Assembly (NCBI GenBank): GCA_004376105.1
Contig: SOKA01000043.1
Coordinates: 1 to 38,725, forward strand
DNA: 38,725 nt
Reading direction: 5' to 3'
Source: Dehalococcoidia bacterium
GTDB taxonomy: Bacteria; Chloroflexota; Dehalococcoidia; Dehalococcoidales; E44-bin46
Part shown: positions 14,133-22,247 of the stretch, piece by piece
Layout: the number at the start of each line of letters is the position of its first letter
Position numbering within the stretch: the stretch's first letter is position 1
Notes under the pieces: generated by a model
The model's input: the letters and a program-made list of their open reading frames with translations, nothing else
What the model was told of the DNA's origin: nothing
Databases searched by the model: none
Position numbers and translations under genes: made by a program

Positions 14133-14911
14133 CTCAAATTTTCAAGAGCAATCTCAGCCGCCACCTCCCCTGATAGGAGCATAGCCCCAAAGGTTGGCCC
14201 CATCCTGGGCAATCCATAGGTTGTTGATACCGCCATGCCGGTGACAATCAACCCCGGGTGAACCTCTCCGGTGTGCTCAACAACTAGGTCTTCCGACCTC
14301 TCTACCCACATGGCACCTTGACCCTTGGTTTTGATTAGTCCCCTCTCCTCCAATTTCTTCACTACCTGAGCATCATGACCGGTAGCGTCGATAACCACTC
14401 TTGATTCGAGGGCAATGGGATCAACACACGTTATCTCTCTAGGCAATGCCGAGATGGGTGTCCAGTTAATCACGACTCCGGCAACACGATTATCTTCTCT
14501 TATGACTAGGTCATCGAAGTTCGTCATATTGAGAAACTTAACGCCGGCATCACAGGTTGAAGCAATAAGCTTTGAACACGCATGAGGGCCATCGGCGATC
14601 AATAGGTTCTCATTGACAGCCTTGTACGGTATACCAAGCTCGTCCAAGATCCTCTCTCCCGGATGTCTTATGGTTACCGTGTTCATCAGGAAACCTCCAA
14701 TCCAGAAGCCACCCCCCAGGTAGTTATTCCGTTCGACGATAAGAACCCTCTTGCCTGCTGTTGCCAAATTCCTACCTGCCATAAGCCCACTGGGACCGCC
14801 GCCGATGATGATGCAGTCGCTTTCCACATGTTCTTGAAACTGGGCGGCAAATTCAGCGACTATGGCACTACTTATGTCTTTTTCACTCACCGGACCGAAC
14901 TTCTGCGCCAC
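14129..14911 (-). CDS. thi4: Thi4-family thiazole synthase with the active-site Cys
   Basis: Makes the ADP-thiazole precursor of thiamine from NAD, glycine and a sulfur source. The 260 residues show the dinucleotide motif IIIGGGPSGLMAG (34-46), the VERNNYLGGGFWIGG region, and VVIDATGHDAQVV, followed by the late GMAVSTTYGLPRMGPTFG. At the position that is the sulfur-donating Cys in yeast THI4 (CCMDP) and His in methanogen enzymes, this protein has Cys162 in ITCVDP. This predicts a single-turnover enzyme or one with mixed chemistry. The start is GTG (14909-14911), seven bases after AAGGAGG. No TPP riboswitch is seen in the 104-base gap before it. Confidence 0.92.
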   Translation of the reverse strand: MAQKFGPVSEKDISSAIVAEFAAQFQEHVESDCIIIGGGPSGLMAGRNLATAGKRVLIVERNNYLGGGFWIGGFLMNTVTIRHPGERILDELGIPYKAVNENLLIADGPHACSKLIASTCDAGVKFLNMTNFDDLVIREDNRVAGVVINWTPISALPREITCVDPIALESRVVIDATGHDAQVVKKLEERGLIKTKGQGAMWVERSEDLVVEHTGEVHPGLIVTGMAVSTTYGLPRMGPTFGAMLLSGEVAAEIALENLR

Positions 14912-15015
14912 TTTAGCACCTCCTTACCAATACTAACCCGTGGGTCTTCCACTCTTAGCATGTCCATCCTCCATTCTCAAAATGTCGATGAGAGATTTTA
15001 CGGACTTCAGGGATT

Positions 15016-15426
15016 TCATAGGCTAACGTTATTTTTTCCCCTCCGATTCTTAGTCAGGTAATCATCTATAGCTGATTTAAGCGCTTCCTCAGCCAAAACC
15101 GAGCAATGCATCTTAATTGACGGCAGCCCATCCAGGGCTTCGGCAACTGCCCGATTGGAGATTTCCAGCGCCTCTCCTATGCTCTTCCCTTTTACCATCT
15201 CGGTGACCATAGAGCTCGTAGCGATGGCGGCTCCGCAGCCGAAGGTCTTGAATTTGGCATCAGCGATGGTGCCATTATTCACCTTGATGTAAAGCTCCAT
15301 GATATCACCGCACACCGGGTTCCCCACATGTCCGACGCCATCAGGATTTTCTATCTCGCCCACATTCCTGGGGTTCTTGAAGTGCTCCATCACCTTATCA
15401 CTGTATAGCGACCATACATTACGCAT
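15016..15426 (-). CDS. iscU: IscU/NifU-like Fe-S cluster scaffold
   Basis: Scaffold on which [2Fe-2S] or [4Fe-4S] clusters are built with sulfur from the adjacent desulfurase. The 136 residues are a stand-alone IscU/NifU N-terminal domain. The three ligand cysteines are Cys39 (NPVCGD), Cys64 (TFGCGAAIA) and Cys108 (KMHCSVLAEEAL); the start VMEHFKNPRNVGEIENPDG is typical. GGAGA lies about eight bases before the ATG. It follows iscS with an 11-base gap, the normal iscS-iscU pairing. hscA, hscB and fdx are not present nearby. Confidence 0.95.
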   Translation of the reverse strand: MRNVWSLYSDKVMEHFKNPRNVGEIENPDGVGHVGNPVCGDIMELYIKVNNGTIADAKFKTFGCGAAIATSSMVTEMVKGKSIGEALEISNRAVAEALDGLPSIKMHCSVLAEEALKSAIDDYLTKNRRGKNNVSL

Positions 15427-15437
15427 CTTTTCGTCTC

Positions 15438-16604
15438 CTATCTGTGGCTTTTTAGTAGCGGCGACATGGCTCTGAGTTTAGCTACAATTTGGGGTAATAC
15501 CTCCAGAACTCGACCTATATCCTCCTCACTGGTCCATTTCCCTAGAGTAAACCTCAACGAGCCGTGGGCCTGTTCATGGGAAAGCCCTATTGCCAAGAGA
15601 ACATGAGATGCTTCAAGGCTTGATGAGCTGCAGGCTGAACCCGTAGAAGCACAAATGCCCTCCAAGTCAAGATTCAGGACCATTGATTCCCCTTCTACAT
15701 AATCAACGCTTACATTGACATTGTTGGGCAGCCTCTTTTGGGGATGACCGTTTAAACGAATGTGGTCAATCCGCTCCAGAAGACCCTTAATAAGCTGGTC
15801 ACGAAGATAAGTCAGCCGCTCCGCTTCTTCACTCATTTCCTGCTGAGCAAGTTCCACGGCTCTGCCAAAACCCACAATTCCAGGGACATTCTCAGTGCTG
15901 GCCCGTCGCCTTCTCTCCTGCTCACCCCCATGCATAAAGGGAATTAGTTTTGTCCCCTTTCTGATATATAACGCTCCAACCCCCTTAGGACCGTAGAGCT
16001 TGTGGGCTGAGATAGAGAGTAAGTCTACCTCAAGCTCATTCACATCTACCGGGATATGCCCTGCCGTCTGCACAGCATCGGTATGAAAATAGATTCCTGC
16101 GCCCTTGGCAATCCTTCCTATTTCGGCTATGGGCTCTATGGTGCCCATTTCATTGTTAGCGTGCATCACCGAAATGAGAATAGTCTTATTAGTGATAGCC
16201 CTCCTGACATCATCAGGGTCAACCAAGCCATACTCATCCACCGGGAGATAGGTTACACTGAACCTCCTTCTCTCCAAAAACTTGCACGTCTCTATCACTG
16301 CATGGTGCTCAATGGAGCTAGTAATAATGTGATCCCCTTTTTTCTCATTAGCATAGGCCACACCCTTTAAGGCGAAGTTATCTGCCTCGGTGCCGCCACT
16401 GGTAAAGACGATTTCCTCATCCCGGGCACCAATAAGCTCAGCAACCCTGACCCTTACCTCCTGAATAGCCCCCTTTGCCTCCTGCCCACAGGAATAGAGG
16501 CTCGAAGGATTGCCGAAGCTACCGGTGAAGTATGGCAACATAGCCTTCACCACCTCGGGATGCGTGGGCGTGGTGGCAGCGTAATCAAGGTATATCCGCT
16601 TCAT
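15438..16604 (-). CDS. iscS: Cysteine desulfurase, IscS/NifS type
   Basis: PLP enzyme that takes sulfur from cysteine as a persulfide for Fe-S clusters and thio-cofactors. The 388 residues have YLDYAATTPTHPEVV at the start, EHHAVIETC, the PLP lysine Lys202 in SISAHKLYGPKG, and the mobile-loop active Cys325 in CASTGSACSSSSLEASH. The ATG lies three bases after the NIL protein stop with GAGGGA upstream. It is one of two cysteine desulfurase-family genes in the cluster; this one is the classical partner of the adjacent scaffold. Confidence 0.96.
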   Translation of the reverse strand: MKRIYLDYAATTPTHPEVVKAMLPYFTGSFGNPSSLYSCGQEAKGAIQEVRVRVAELIGARDEEIVFTSGGTEADNFALKGVAYANEKKGDHIITSSIEHHAVIETCKFLERRRFSVTYLPVDEYGLVDPDDVRRAITNKTILISVMHANNEMGTIEPIAEIGRIAKGAGIYFHTDAVQTAGHIPVDVNELEVDLLSISAHKLYGPKGVGALYIRKGTKLIPFMHGGEQERRRRASTENVPGIVGFGRAVELAQQEMSEEAERLTYLRDQLIKGLLERIDHIRLNGHPQKRLPNNVNVSVDYVEGESMVLNLDLEGICASTGSACSSSSLEASHVLLAIGLSHEQAHGSLRFTLGKWTSEEDIGRVLEVLPQIVAKLRAMSPLLKSHR

Positions 16605-16607
16605 TGC

Positions 16608-16850
16608 TTATCCCTCTACAATATCGCCAATGACTGGGTCGACCCTTACCCCCTTGCTCGTCACCCAGGCGATGCCCTGCTCGATTTCTTTCTCCTCCCC
16701 CTCCAGCTCCAGCACTACCCAACCTCTATTTTCGGATACATCAGCCCGGCGGATATTGGTCACTACCTTAAACTGGTGACTAAGGTTATAGATGATGGGC
16801 TCCCTAACCAATTCCTGGGGAAAGGTAAACATTACTTGTCTCTTGGCCAT
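16608..16850 (-). CDS. NIL domain protein
   Basis: An 80-residue protein consisting of one NIL domain, the ferredoxin-like fold otherwise found at the C-terminus of methionine ABC transporter ATPases. The core runs VMFTFPQELVREPIIYNL, FKVVTNIRRADV, GWVVLELEG and AWVTSKGVRVDPV. Single NIL domain proteins are found near methionine and sulfur genes in anaerobes and may bind amino acids or assist sulfur transfer. A strong AAGGAGG precedes the ATG. It is wedged between thrC (42-base gap) and iscS (3-base gap), so it is probably co-translated with the latter. Confidence 0.85.
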   Translation of the reverse strand: MAKRQVMFTFPQELVREPIIYNLSHQFKVVTNIRRADVSENRGWVVLELEGEEKEIEQGIAWVTSKGVRVDPVIGDIVEG

Positions 16851-16892
16851 CTTATCCTCCTTCTTTATATAGCCCAGGTCGAATATCGAGTT

Positions 16893-18116
16893 TCAAGCTC
16901 GCGCACCGAGCACCTCCTCAAATGATTCTAGGCTGGGCTGGACAGTAAGTGGTCGAACGATGTCTGACACTATTTCCTGTGTCTTGGGTCCCGCCCCAGT
17001 GACAAAAGCCACTGTAAGTTCGTTCCTTTTAATTACCCCTGAAGCTGCTAACTTCCTTAGTGCGCCTACTACTACCCCACCCGCTGCCTCAGCAAAGATA
17101 CCCTCAGTTTGAGCCAGCAGCTTCATCCCGGCGATGAGTTCCTCATCGGTGACGGCGCAGGCACCACCGCCCGACTGCCGGGCGACCCGCAGCGCATAGT
17201 AGCCGTCAGCCGGGTTCCCAATGGCTACGGACTGGGCAATGGTGTTCGGCTCTACTGGGTGCACATGGAGAGTGCCCGCGTGAAAGGCGTTGACAATGGG
17301 CGAGCTACCAGCAGCCTGGGTGAGATACATATGAGTATTAGCCGGTTCGATTAAACCAAGCATAGATAGCTCATCCAGGCCTTTCCATATTCGGGTAAAG
17401 AGGAGTCCCGAGGCGGCAGGAGCCACCACACAATCGGGGGCACGCCACCCTAGCTGCTCGGCTACCTCATAGCCCAGAGTCTTGCTCCCCTCGGCGTAAT
17501 ACGGTCTTAGGTTAATATTAATGAATCCCCAGTCATATCTTTGCACCAGCTCAGTACAGAGGCGGTTGACATCGTCATAGCTTCCATTAACCGTCATCAG
17601 GACCGGCTTGTAGATTGCTATCCCTACCAGCTTGCCCGGTTCTACCCCAGCGGGAACGAAAACATAAGCTTTCATATTTGCCTTGGCGGCGTGGGCAGCG
17701 ACACTGGCGGCCAGGTTGCCAGTTGAGGCACAGGCTAAAGTATCAAACCCGAACTCACGTGCTTTGGTGGCAGCAACTGAGACCGGCCTATCCTTGAACG
17801 AGTAGGTTGGATTAAGGCAGTCATTCTTAATATAGAGCTGGTCTAACCCCAGCTCACGGCCGAGGTTATCGGCTTTGAGCAGAGGGGTAAAGCCAGTGCC
17901 AATATCCACCTCCTTGCCTTCCACGGGCAGCATATCGCGATAGCGCCACATGCTCAGCGGTCCCCTAGCCAGCTTCTCCCGATTTAAAGCTCTAGCCATA
18001 GCCTTGTAGTCATAGCTTACCTCCAACGGGCTAAGGCAGAAATCGCACAGGTTGAGAGGCTGCACAGGATACTCCTGCCCACATTTTCGACAACGCAAAC
18101 CTCTGGCATAAGACAT
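16893..18116 (-). CDS. thrC: Threonine synthase (PLP fold II)
   Basis: Converts O-phosphohomoserine to threonine. The 407 residues begin with a zinc-ribbon-like segment (Cys9, Cys12, Cys24 and Cys27: CRKC, then CDFC), followed by the fold II core with the PLP lysine Lys108 in NPTYSFKDRPVSVAATKA. Further signatures are CASTGNLAASVAAHAA and VAPAASGLLFTRIW. Placement next to cystathionine gamma-synthase fits, because both use activated homoserine. A related reaction (for example cysteate synthase) uses the same fold and cannot be fully excluded from sequence, but the zinc ribbon and length fit ThrC. Confidence 0.9.
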   Translation of the reverse strand: MSYARGLRCRKCGQEYPVQPLNLCDFCLSPLEVSYDYKAMARALNREKLARGPLSMWRYRDMLPVEGKEVDIGTGFTPLLKADNLGRELGLDQLYIKNDCLNPTYSFKDRPVSVAATKAREFGFDTLACASTGNLAASVAAHAAKANMKAYVFVPAGVEPGKLVGIAIYKPVLMTVNGSYDDVNRLCTELVQRYDWGFININLRPYYAEGSKTLGYEVAEQLGWRAPDCVVAPAASGLLFTRIWKGLDELSMLGLIEPANTHMYLTQAAGSSPIVNAFHAGTLHVHPVEPNTIAQSVAIGNPADGYYALRVARQSGGGACAVTDEELIAGMKLLAQTEGIFAEAAGGVVVGALRKLAASGVIKRNELTVAFVTGAGPKTQEIVSDIVRPLTVQPSLESFEEVLGARA

Positions 18117-18127
18117 ATCTCACTCCT

Positions 18128-19270
18128 TCAGCTAGGCTCAAGCGCTTGACCCAAATCCTCAATCAAATCATTAATGTTTTCCAAACCTACCGATAACCTG
18201 ATTAGCTGGTCAGTAATTCCCACTTTTTCTCTATGCTCTTTGGGCATTGAGGCGTGGCTCATTGTCGCTGGATGTTCAGCAAGAGAGGCGACACCGCCTA
18301 GTGACTCCGCCAAGGAAAAGACCTTGATTCTTTCTAGAAAGCTGTTAACCGCCTCAGTCCCACCTTTTAATTCAAATGAGACTACCCCTCCAAAGCCCTT
18401 CATCTGCCTCTTAGCGATTTCATGTCCAGGATGGGACTTGAGTCCAGGATACATCACCCTCTTTACCATAAGATGCCCTTTGAGATAGTTTGCTACAGCG
18501 ATGGCGTTTTTCTCGTGCTGCCTCATTCTGAGCGGGAGGGTTTCAATTCCCCGGATTACCAGCCAGCAATCAAAGGGAGAGGCACAGGTTCCCATAGCAT
18601 TGAGGAGAAATTGAACCCGCTCAGTTAATTCGTCGGTAGTGGTTACCACGGCACCCCCGACAACATCGCAGTGCCCATTGAGATACTTGGTTGTGGAATG
18701 GACAACGAGGTCAACCCCATACTCGATTGGTCTTAAAAAATAGGGAGTGGCAAAGGTATTATCCATCACCGTCATCAGGTTGTGCTGCCTAGCAATACCA
18801 ACCGCCATCTCAATATCAACGATATTTAGCAGGGGGTTGGAAGGGGTCTCCAGCCACAGCATCTTGGTATTTGGCTTTATCGCCTGTTCAATCCTCCTTC
18901 GGTCGTCCATTCTCAAGAAGGTGAACTCCAGCCCAAAGTCACGCATCACATTCTGAAATAGCCTATAGGTTCCCCCATAGACATCATCCCCCGAAATTAC
19001 GTGATCACCAGCCTTAAGCAGGTGCATAACCGTGGCTTCGGCAGCCATCCCGGTGGCAAAGGCAAACCCTGCCTTCCCACCCTCAAGCTGAGCAATGGTA
19101 TCCTCCAGGACCTTCCTTGTCGGGTTTGCTGTGCGGGAATAGTCATAGCCTCTCGTCTTGCCTACATCTTCAAAGACAAAGGTCGATGTCTGGTAGATGG
19201 GTACTGAGACAGCGCCGAATGTCGCATCCGGCCTCTCCCCAGCATGAATGGCTATTGTTTCAAATCTCAT
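18128..19270 (-). CDS. Cystathionine gamma-synthase / gamma-lyase family enzyme
   Basis: PLP-dependent Cys/Met metabolism enzyme of 380 residues. It shows YDYSRTANPTRKVLE, FATGMAAEATVMHLLKAGDH, ETPSNPLLNIVDI, and the PLP lysine Lys195 in HSTTKYLNGHCDVVGG. Near the end, SLGGVASLAEHPATMSH is typical. The family includes synthase, lyase and O-acetylhomoserine sulfhydrylase members that are hard to separate by eye. Position beside cysE, cysK and thrC favours transsulfuration from cysteine to methionine, or the reverse. The gap to thrC is 11 bases, and to cysE 27. Confidence 0.92.
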   Translation of the reverse strand: MRFETIAIHAGERPDATFGAVSVPIYQTSTFVFEDVGKTRGYDYSRTANPTRKVLEDTIAQLEGGKAGFAFATGMAAEATVMHLLKAGDHVISGDDVYGGTYRLFQNVMRDFGLEFTFLRMDDRRRIEQAIKPNTKMLWLETPSNPLLNIVDIEMAVGIARQHNLMTVMDNTFATPYFLRPIEYGVDLVVHSTTKYLNGHCDVVGGAVVTTTDELTERVQFLLNAMGTCASPFDCWLVIRGIETLPLRMRQHEKNAIAVANYLKGHLMVKRVMYPGLKSHPGHEIAKRQMKGFGGVVSFELKGGTEAVNSFLERIKVFSLAESLGGVASLAEHPATMSHASMPKEHREKVGITDQLIRLSVGLENINDLIEDLGQALEPS

Positions 19271-19297
19271 ATTCCTCCTCCTAGGCTGAACTCACTC

Positions 19298-19990
19298 TCA
19301 ATTTTCCTTCTTCTCTCTTCTCTCCCTCAATTCATCTTCAGGGGCTACTAGTCCGCTTAAACTCTCAAGCCTTTCCAGACGCTCTCCTAACCTTTCCTGG
19401 TCCTCTAGGACAAGCCTTATAGCTTCTGCTACCGGGTCAGGCAACTTCCCGTGCTCTAAGTCCGAGAGTGGCTTATGGCGATCCTCTATGATTCTTCCTG
19501 GGACTCCCACCACCGTAGCTGCGGGTGGAACTGATTTTACTACCACTGAGCCTGAGCCAATCTTGGCTCCATCTCCTATAGTTATAGCGCCCAAAGCCAC
19601 CGCTCCGGTTCCTATTACCACATTATTACCAATTGTAGGATGGCGCTTCTCCTTCTTTAAACTGGTTCCACCCAAGACAACCCCCTGATATATCAGAACA
19701 TCATCGCCTACTTCTGCTGTCTCTCCGATAACCACACCAGCCCCGTGGTCTATAAAGAAACGGCGGCCGATTTTGGCTCCGGGGTGGATTTCAATACCGG
19801 TTAGGAAGCGACTGATATGGGAGCCGAAGCGAGCCAGAAATCTAAGCTTATGGCGCCACAGGAAATGAGCCAAGCGGTGAAACCATAAGGCATGTAGCCC
19901 TGGATAACAGAAGATTACCTCCAGCGTACTCCTCGCTGCAGGGTCTTTAGTAAATACCGTTTGAATATCTTCTTTCAAGGTTTTGAACAA
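19298..19990 (-). CDS. cysE: Serine O-acetyltransferase
   Basis: Acetylates serine with acetyl-CoA, giving the substrate of CysK. An N-terminal helical part (DPAARSTLEVIFCYPGLHAL) is followed by left-handed beta-helix hexapeptides with the active-site HGAGVVIGETA and ending in GVPGRII. The start is placed at TTG 19988-19990, because the family begins MFKTLKEDI at exactly this point. This start also has AAGGA seven bases upstream and lies 20 bases after the cysK stop. A TTG 21 codons further upstream (20053) would overlap cysK and add a foreign-looking extension. The C-terminus ends in KKEN, not the Ile that docks into CysK in E. coli, so a standard CysE-CysK complex is not predicted. Confidence 0.93.
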   Translation of the reverse strand: MFKTLKEDIQTVFTKDPAARSTLEVIFCYPGLHALWFHRLAHFLWRHKLRFLARFGSHISRFLTGIEIHPGAKIGRRFFIDHGAGVVIGETAEVGDDVLIYQGVVLGGTSLKKEKRHPTIGNNVVIGTGAVALGAITIGDGAKIGSGSVVVKSVPPAATVVGVPGRIIEDRHKPLSDLEHGKLPDPVAEAIRLVLEDQERLGERLERLESLSGLVAPEDELRERREKKEN

Positions 19991-20010
19991 GAAACTATCC
20001 TTTTCCTCTT

Positions 20011-21024
20011 TTAAATTCCCGGTGCTGCCCGATAAAGCTCCTGGAAGAGCCAAGTGGATAGGTAGCGCTCACCGGTGTCAGGTAAGACTACCACTATAAG
20101 CTTTCCTGCGCTTTCCTGCCTTTTGGCTACCTCTAATGCTACCCAGGCTGCTGCCCCCGAAGATATGCCGGCCAGTATCCCTTCCTCTTTGGCTAATCGT
20201 CTAGCCATTTTTCCCGCATCTTCATTAGTAACCTTAATAATTTCATCAACCAAATCCATTCGCAAAACATCGGGGACAAAACCAGCCCCGATACCCTGAA
20301 TTTTGTGGGCTCCTGGCTTCCCCCCGGAGAGAACTGGGGAATCGGCGGGCTCAACGGCGATAGCTTTAAACTGGGGTCTCCTAGGCTTGATTGCCTCAGC
20401 TACCCCGGTAATCGTCCCTCCGGTTCCTACCCCCGAGACCAGAATATCCACCTTGCCATCAGTATCTCTCCAGATCTCCTCGGCTGTGGTCAGTCGGTGT
20501 ACCTCTGGATTTGCCGGGTTTTTAAACTGCTGGGGCATGAAGTAGTTGGGGTTTTCTGCCACCAGTTGCTCAGCTTTCCTCACCGCCCCGGGCATCCCCT
20601 CCACCCCTGGGGTTAGCACCATCTCAGCACCGAAAATAGATAGGAGTTGCCTCCGCTCCAGAGACATGGTATCAGGCATGGTAAGGATGAGCCTATATCC
20701 CCTGGCGGCGCAGACAAAGGCCAGGGCAATGCCAGTATTGCCACTGGTGGGCTCAACGATAACCGTATCTTTGTTGATGAGCCCCTTCTCTTCAGCATCC
20801 ACAATCATTGACACCCCAATCCTGTCCTTCACATTCCCAATAGGATTAAAAGACTCAAGCTTGGCCACCACCTCTGCCTTCAACCCCTCGGTTATTCGGT
20901 TCAATCTGACTAGGGGTGTGTTTCCGATTAGCTCGGTTGAGTCCTTGGCTATGCCCCTGGTTAGCTTCGGTATCTCTATAGTCTTATACTGAAGCTTGTC
21001 CACTTTTGGAATTACCTTTGCCAT
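20011..21024 (-). CDS. cysK: Cysteine synthase (O-acetylserine sulfhydrylase)
   Basis: Combines O-acetylserine with sulfide to make cysteine. The 337 residues have the family landmarks ELIGNTPLVRLNR, the PLP lysine Lys66 in FNPIGNVKDRIG, TSGNTGIALAFVCAARGY (93-110), and the PLP phosphate loop GVGTGGTITGVAEA. A 28-residue N-terminal extension precedes the normal start of the fold; no in-frame Met offers a shorter form. Co-located with cysE (20-base gap), forming the two-step cysteine pathway. Confidence 0.96.
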   Translation of the reverse strand: MAKVIPKVDKLQYKTIEIPKLTRGIAKDSTELIGNTPLVRLNRITEGLKAEVVAKLESFNPIGNVKDRIGVSMIVDAEEKGLINKDTVIVEPTSGNTGIALAFVCAARGYRLILTMPDTMSLERRQLLSIFGAEMVLTPGVEGMPGAVRKAEQLVAENPNYFMPQQFKNPANPEVHRLTTAEEIWRDTDGKVDILVSGVGTGGTITGVAEAIKPRRPQFKAIAVEPADSPVLSGGKPGAHKIQGIGAGFVPDVLRMDLVDEIIKVTNEDAGKMARRLAKEEGILAGISSGAAAWVALEVAKRQESAGKLIVVVLPDTGERYLSTWLFQELYRAAPGI

Positions 21025-21037
21025 GTTGGTTTCCTCC

Positions 21038-22237
21038 TCATCTTAATCTTTTGACTGGTTCTAAGCTGCTCTCTCTGTTTTGACGTGATAATTTTCCAGC
21101 CTTCGCAATCTTCCCCAAGGCGTGAAGAGTTAGATCAATCTCCTTCGCAGTATTGAAGTACCCCGGACTTAACCGTATGGTACCTAACGGATAAGTGCCC
21201 AAGGTCTTATGAGCCGCCGGGGCACAATGAAGTCCCGTTCTCACTTTAATGTCAAAAGCCTGGTCAAGAATGGCTCCTACCTCCCCTGGCTCATATCCCT
21301 CAATGTTGAAGGAGAGGATAGGTGCTTGCTTAAACCCATCTTTAGCCGGATAAAGAGTTACTTTAGGAATGTTGGCTAAACCTTCAATCAGCCTATCTAT
21401 CAAGTATTGCTCATGAGCATGAATCCTCTCCAAACCTTCACCGAAAATATATTTCAGCCCGGCACCAAGCCCACTAATGCCGACGCTATTCACTGTCCCA
21501 CTTTCGTACCTATAGGGCAGAGTAGCTGGTTGCTCCTCCAGTTCCGAATATGAGCCTGTGCCACCCTCACGCAATGAATCAAGGTCAACCCGGTTACCCA
21601 CATAAAGCACCCCGGTACCTGGAGGTCCTAGTAGTCCTTTATGCCCGGAAAAGGCGAGCAAATCAATGTTACCCGCTTGGACATCAAGAGGATACTTACC
21701 AGCAGTTTGCGCCGCGTCTACCATGAAAATTAGGTTATACTTCCTAGCAACTACCCCATATTCTTCAATGGGTTGAATGACCCCAGTCACGTTAGAGGCA
21801 TGAGTAACTACCACCAGTTTGGTTTCTTTGGTTATCGCTTCCTCAATATCCCGGGCAGACATAACTCCGGCCTCTGGGCAAGGCGGCAATCTGGTGACTT
21901 TGACACCCTGCTGTTCAAGTTTTCTAAGAGGGCGAACCACGGAATTGTGCCCGATACAACTGGTGAGCACGTGATCCCCTGGCCTAAGCAGCCCTTTTAA
22001 CCCCAGGTTCAAGGCATCTGTGCAGTTGAGCGTGAATATAACTCGCTCCGCTTCTGAGGCGTTAATAAGGCGCGCTATAAGCAACCTGGTTTCCTCGACC
22101 GTCTCCCTGGCAGCTACAGCCATACTGTGGCTACTACGACCAGGATTACCGCCTTTTCTTCTCAAGAACTCGTCCATGGTTTGATAAACACTCTCTGGTT
22201 TGGGCCAGGATGTCGCTGCATTATCTAGGTAAATCAT
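21038..22237 (-). CDS. Cysteine desulfurase-family PLP enzyme (class V, second copy)
   Basis: Class V aminotransferase-fold enzyme of 399 residues, similar to the anaerobe-type cysteine desulfurase family distinct from IscS and SufS. It begins MIYLDNAATSWPKPESV, has GGNPGRSSHSMAV, the PLP lysine Lys200 in AFSGHKGLLGPPGTG, and a conserved late Cys338 in RTGLHCAPAAHKTLGT that would carry the persulfide. ATG 22235-22237 is preferred because the family starts there, a GAGAG lies upstream, and it follows the thiF stop by ten bases. An ATG 11 codons earlier would overlap thiF. The neighbour is an E1-like enzyme, so this copy may charge the ThiS/MoaD carrier (inference). Confidence 0.88.
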   Translation of the reverse strand: MIYLDNAATSWPKPESVYQTMDEFLRRKGGNPGRSSHSMAVAARETVEETRLLIARLINASEAERVIFTLNCTDALNLGLKGLLRPGDHVLTSCIGHNSVVRPLRKLEQQGVKVTRLPPCPEAGVMSARDIEEAITKETKLVVVTHASNVTGVIQPIEEYGVVARKYNLIFMVDAAQTAGKYPLDVQAGNIDLLAFSGHKGLLGPPGTGVLYVGNRVDLDSLREGGTGSYSELEEQPATLPYRYESGTVNSVGISGLGAGLKYIFGEGLERIHAHEQYLIDRLIEGLANIPKVTLYPAKDGFKQAPILSFNIEGYEPGEVGAILDQAFDIKVRTGLHCAPAAHKTLGTYPLGTIRLSPGYFNTAKEIDLTLHALGKIAKAGKLSRQNRESSLEPVKRLR

Positions 22238-22247
22238 GGTATCACTC

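Noticed and set aside
14912..15015. TPP riboswitch before thi4.
   Set aside because: The 104-base gap has none of the conserved THI-box segments and is too short for a full element.
20011..20020. CysK ends in Gly-Ile, like the docking tail of E. coli CysE.
   Set aside because: The docking tail belongs to CysE, not CysK, and the CysE here ends in KKEN, so this is probably coincidence.
19991..20053. Longer CysE starting at TTG 20053.
   Set aside because: It overlaps cysK by 43 bases. The family N-terminus and a ribosome-binding site both point to TTG 19990.
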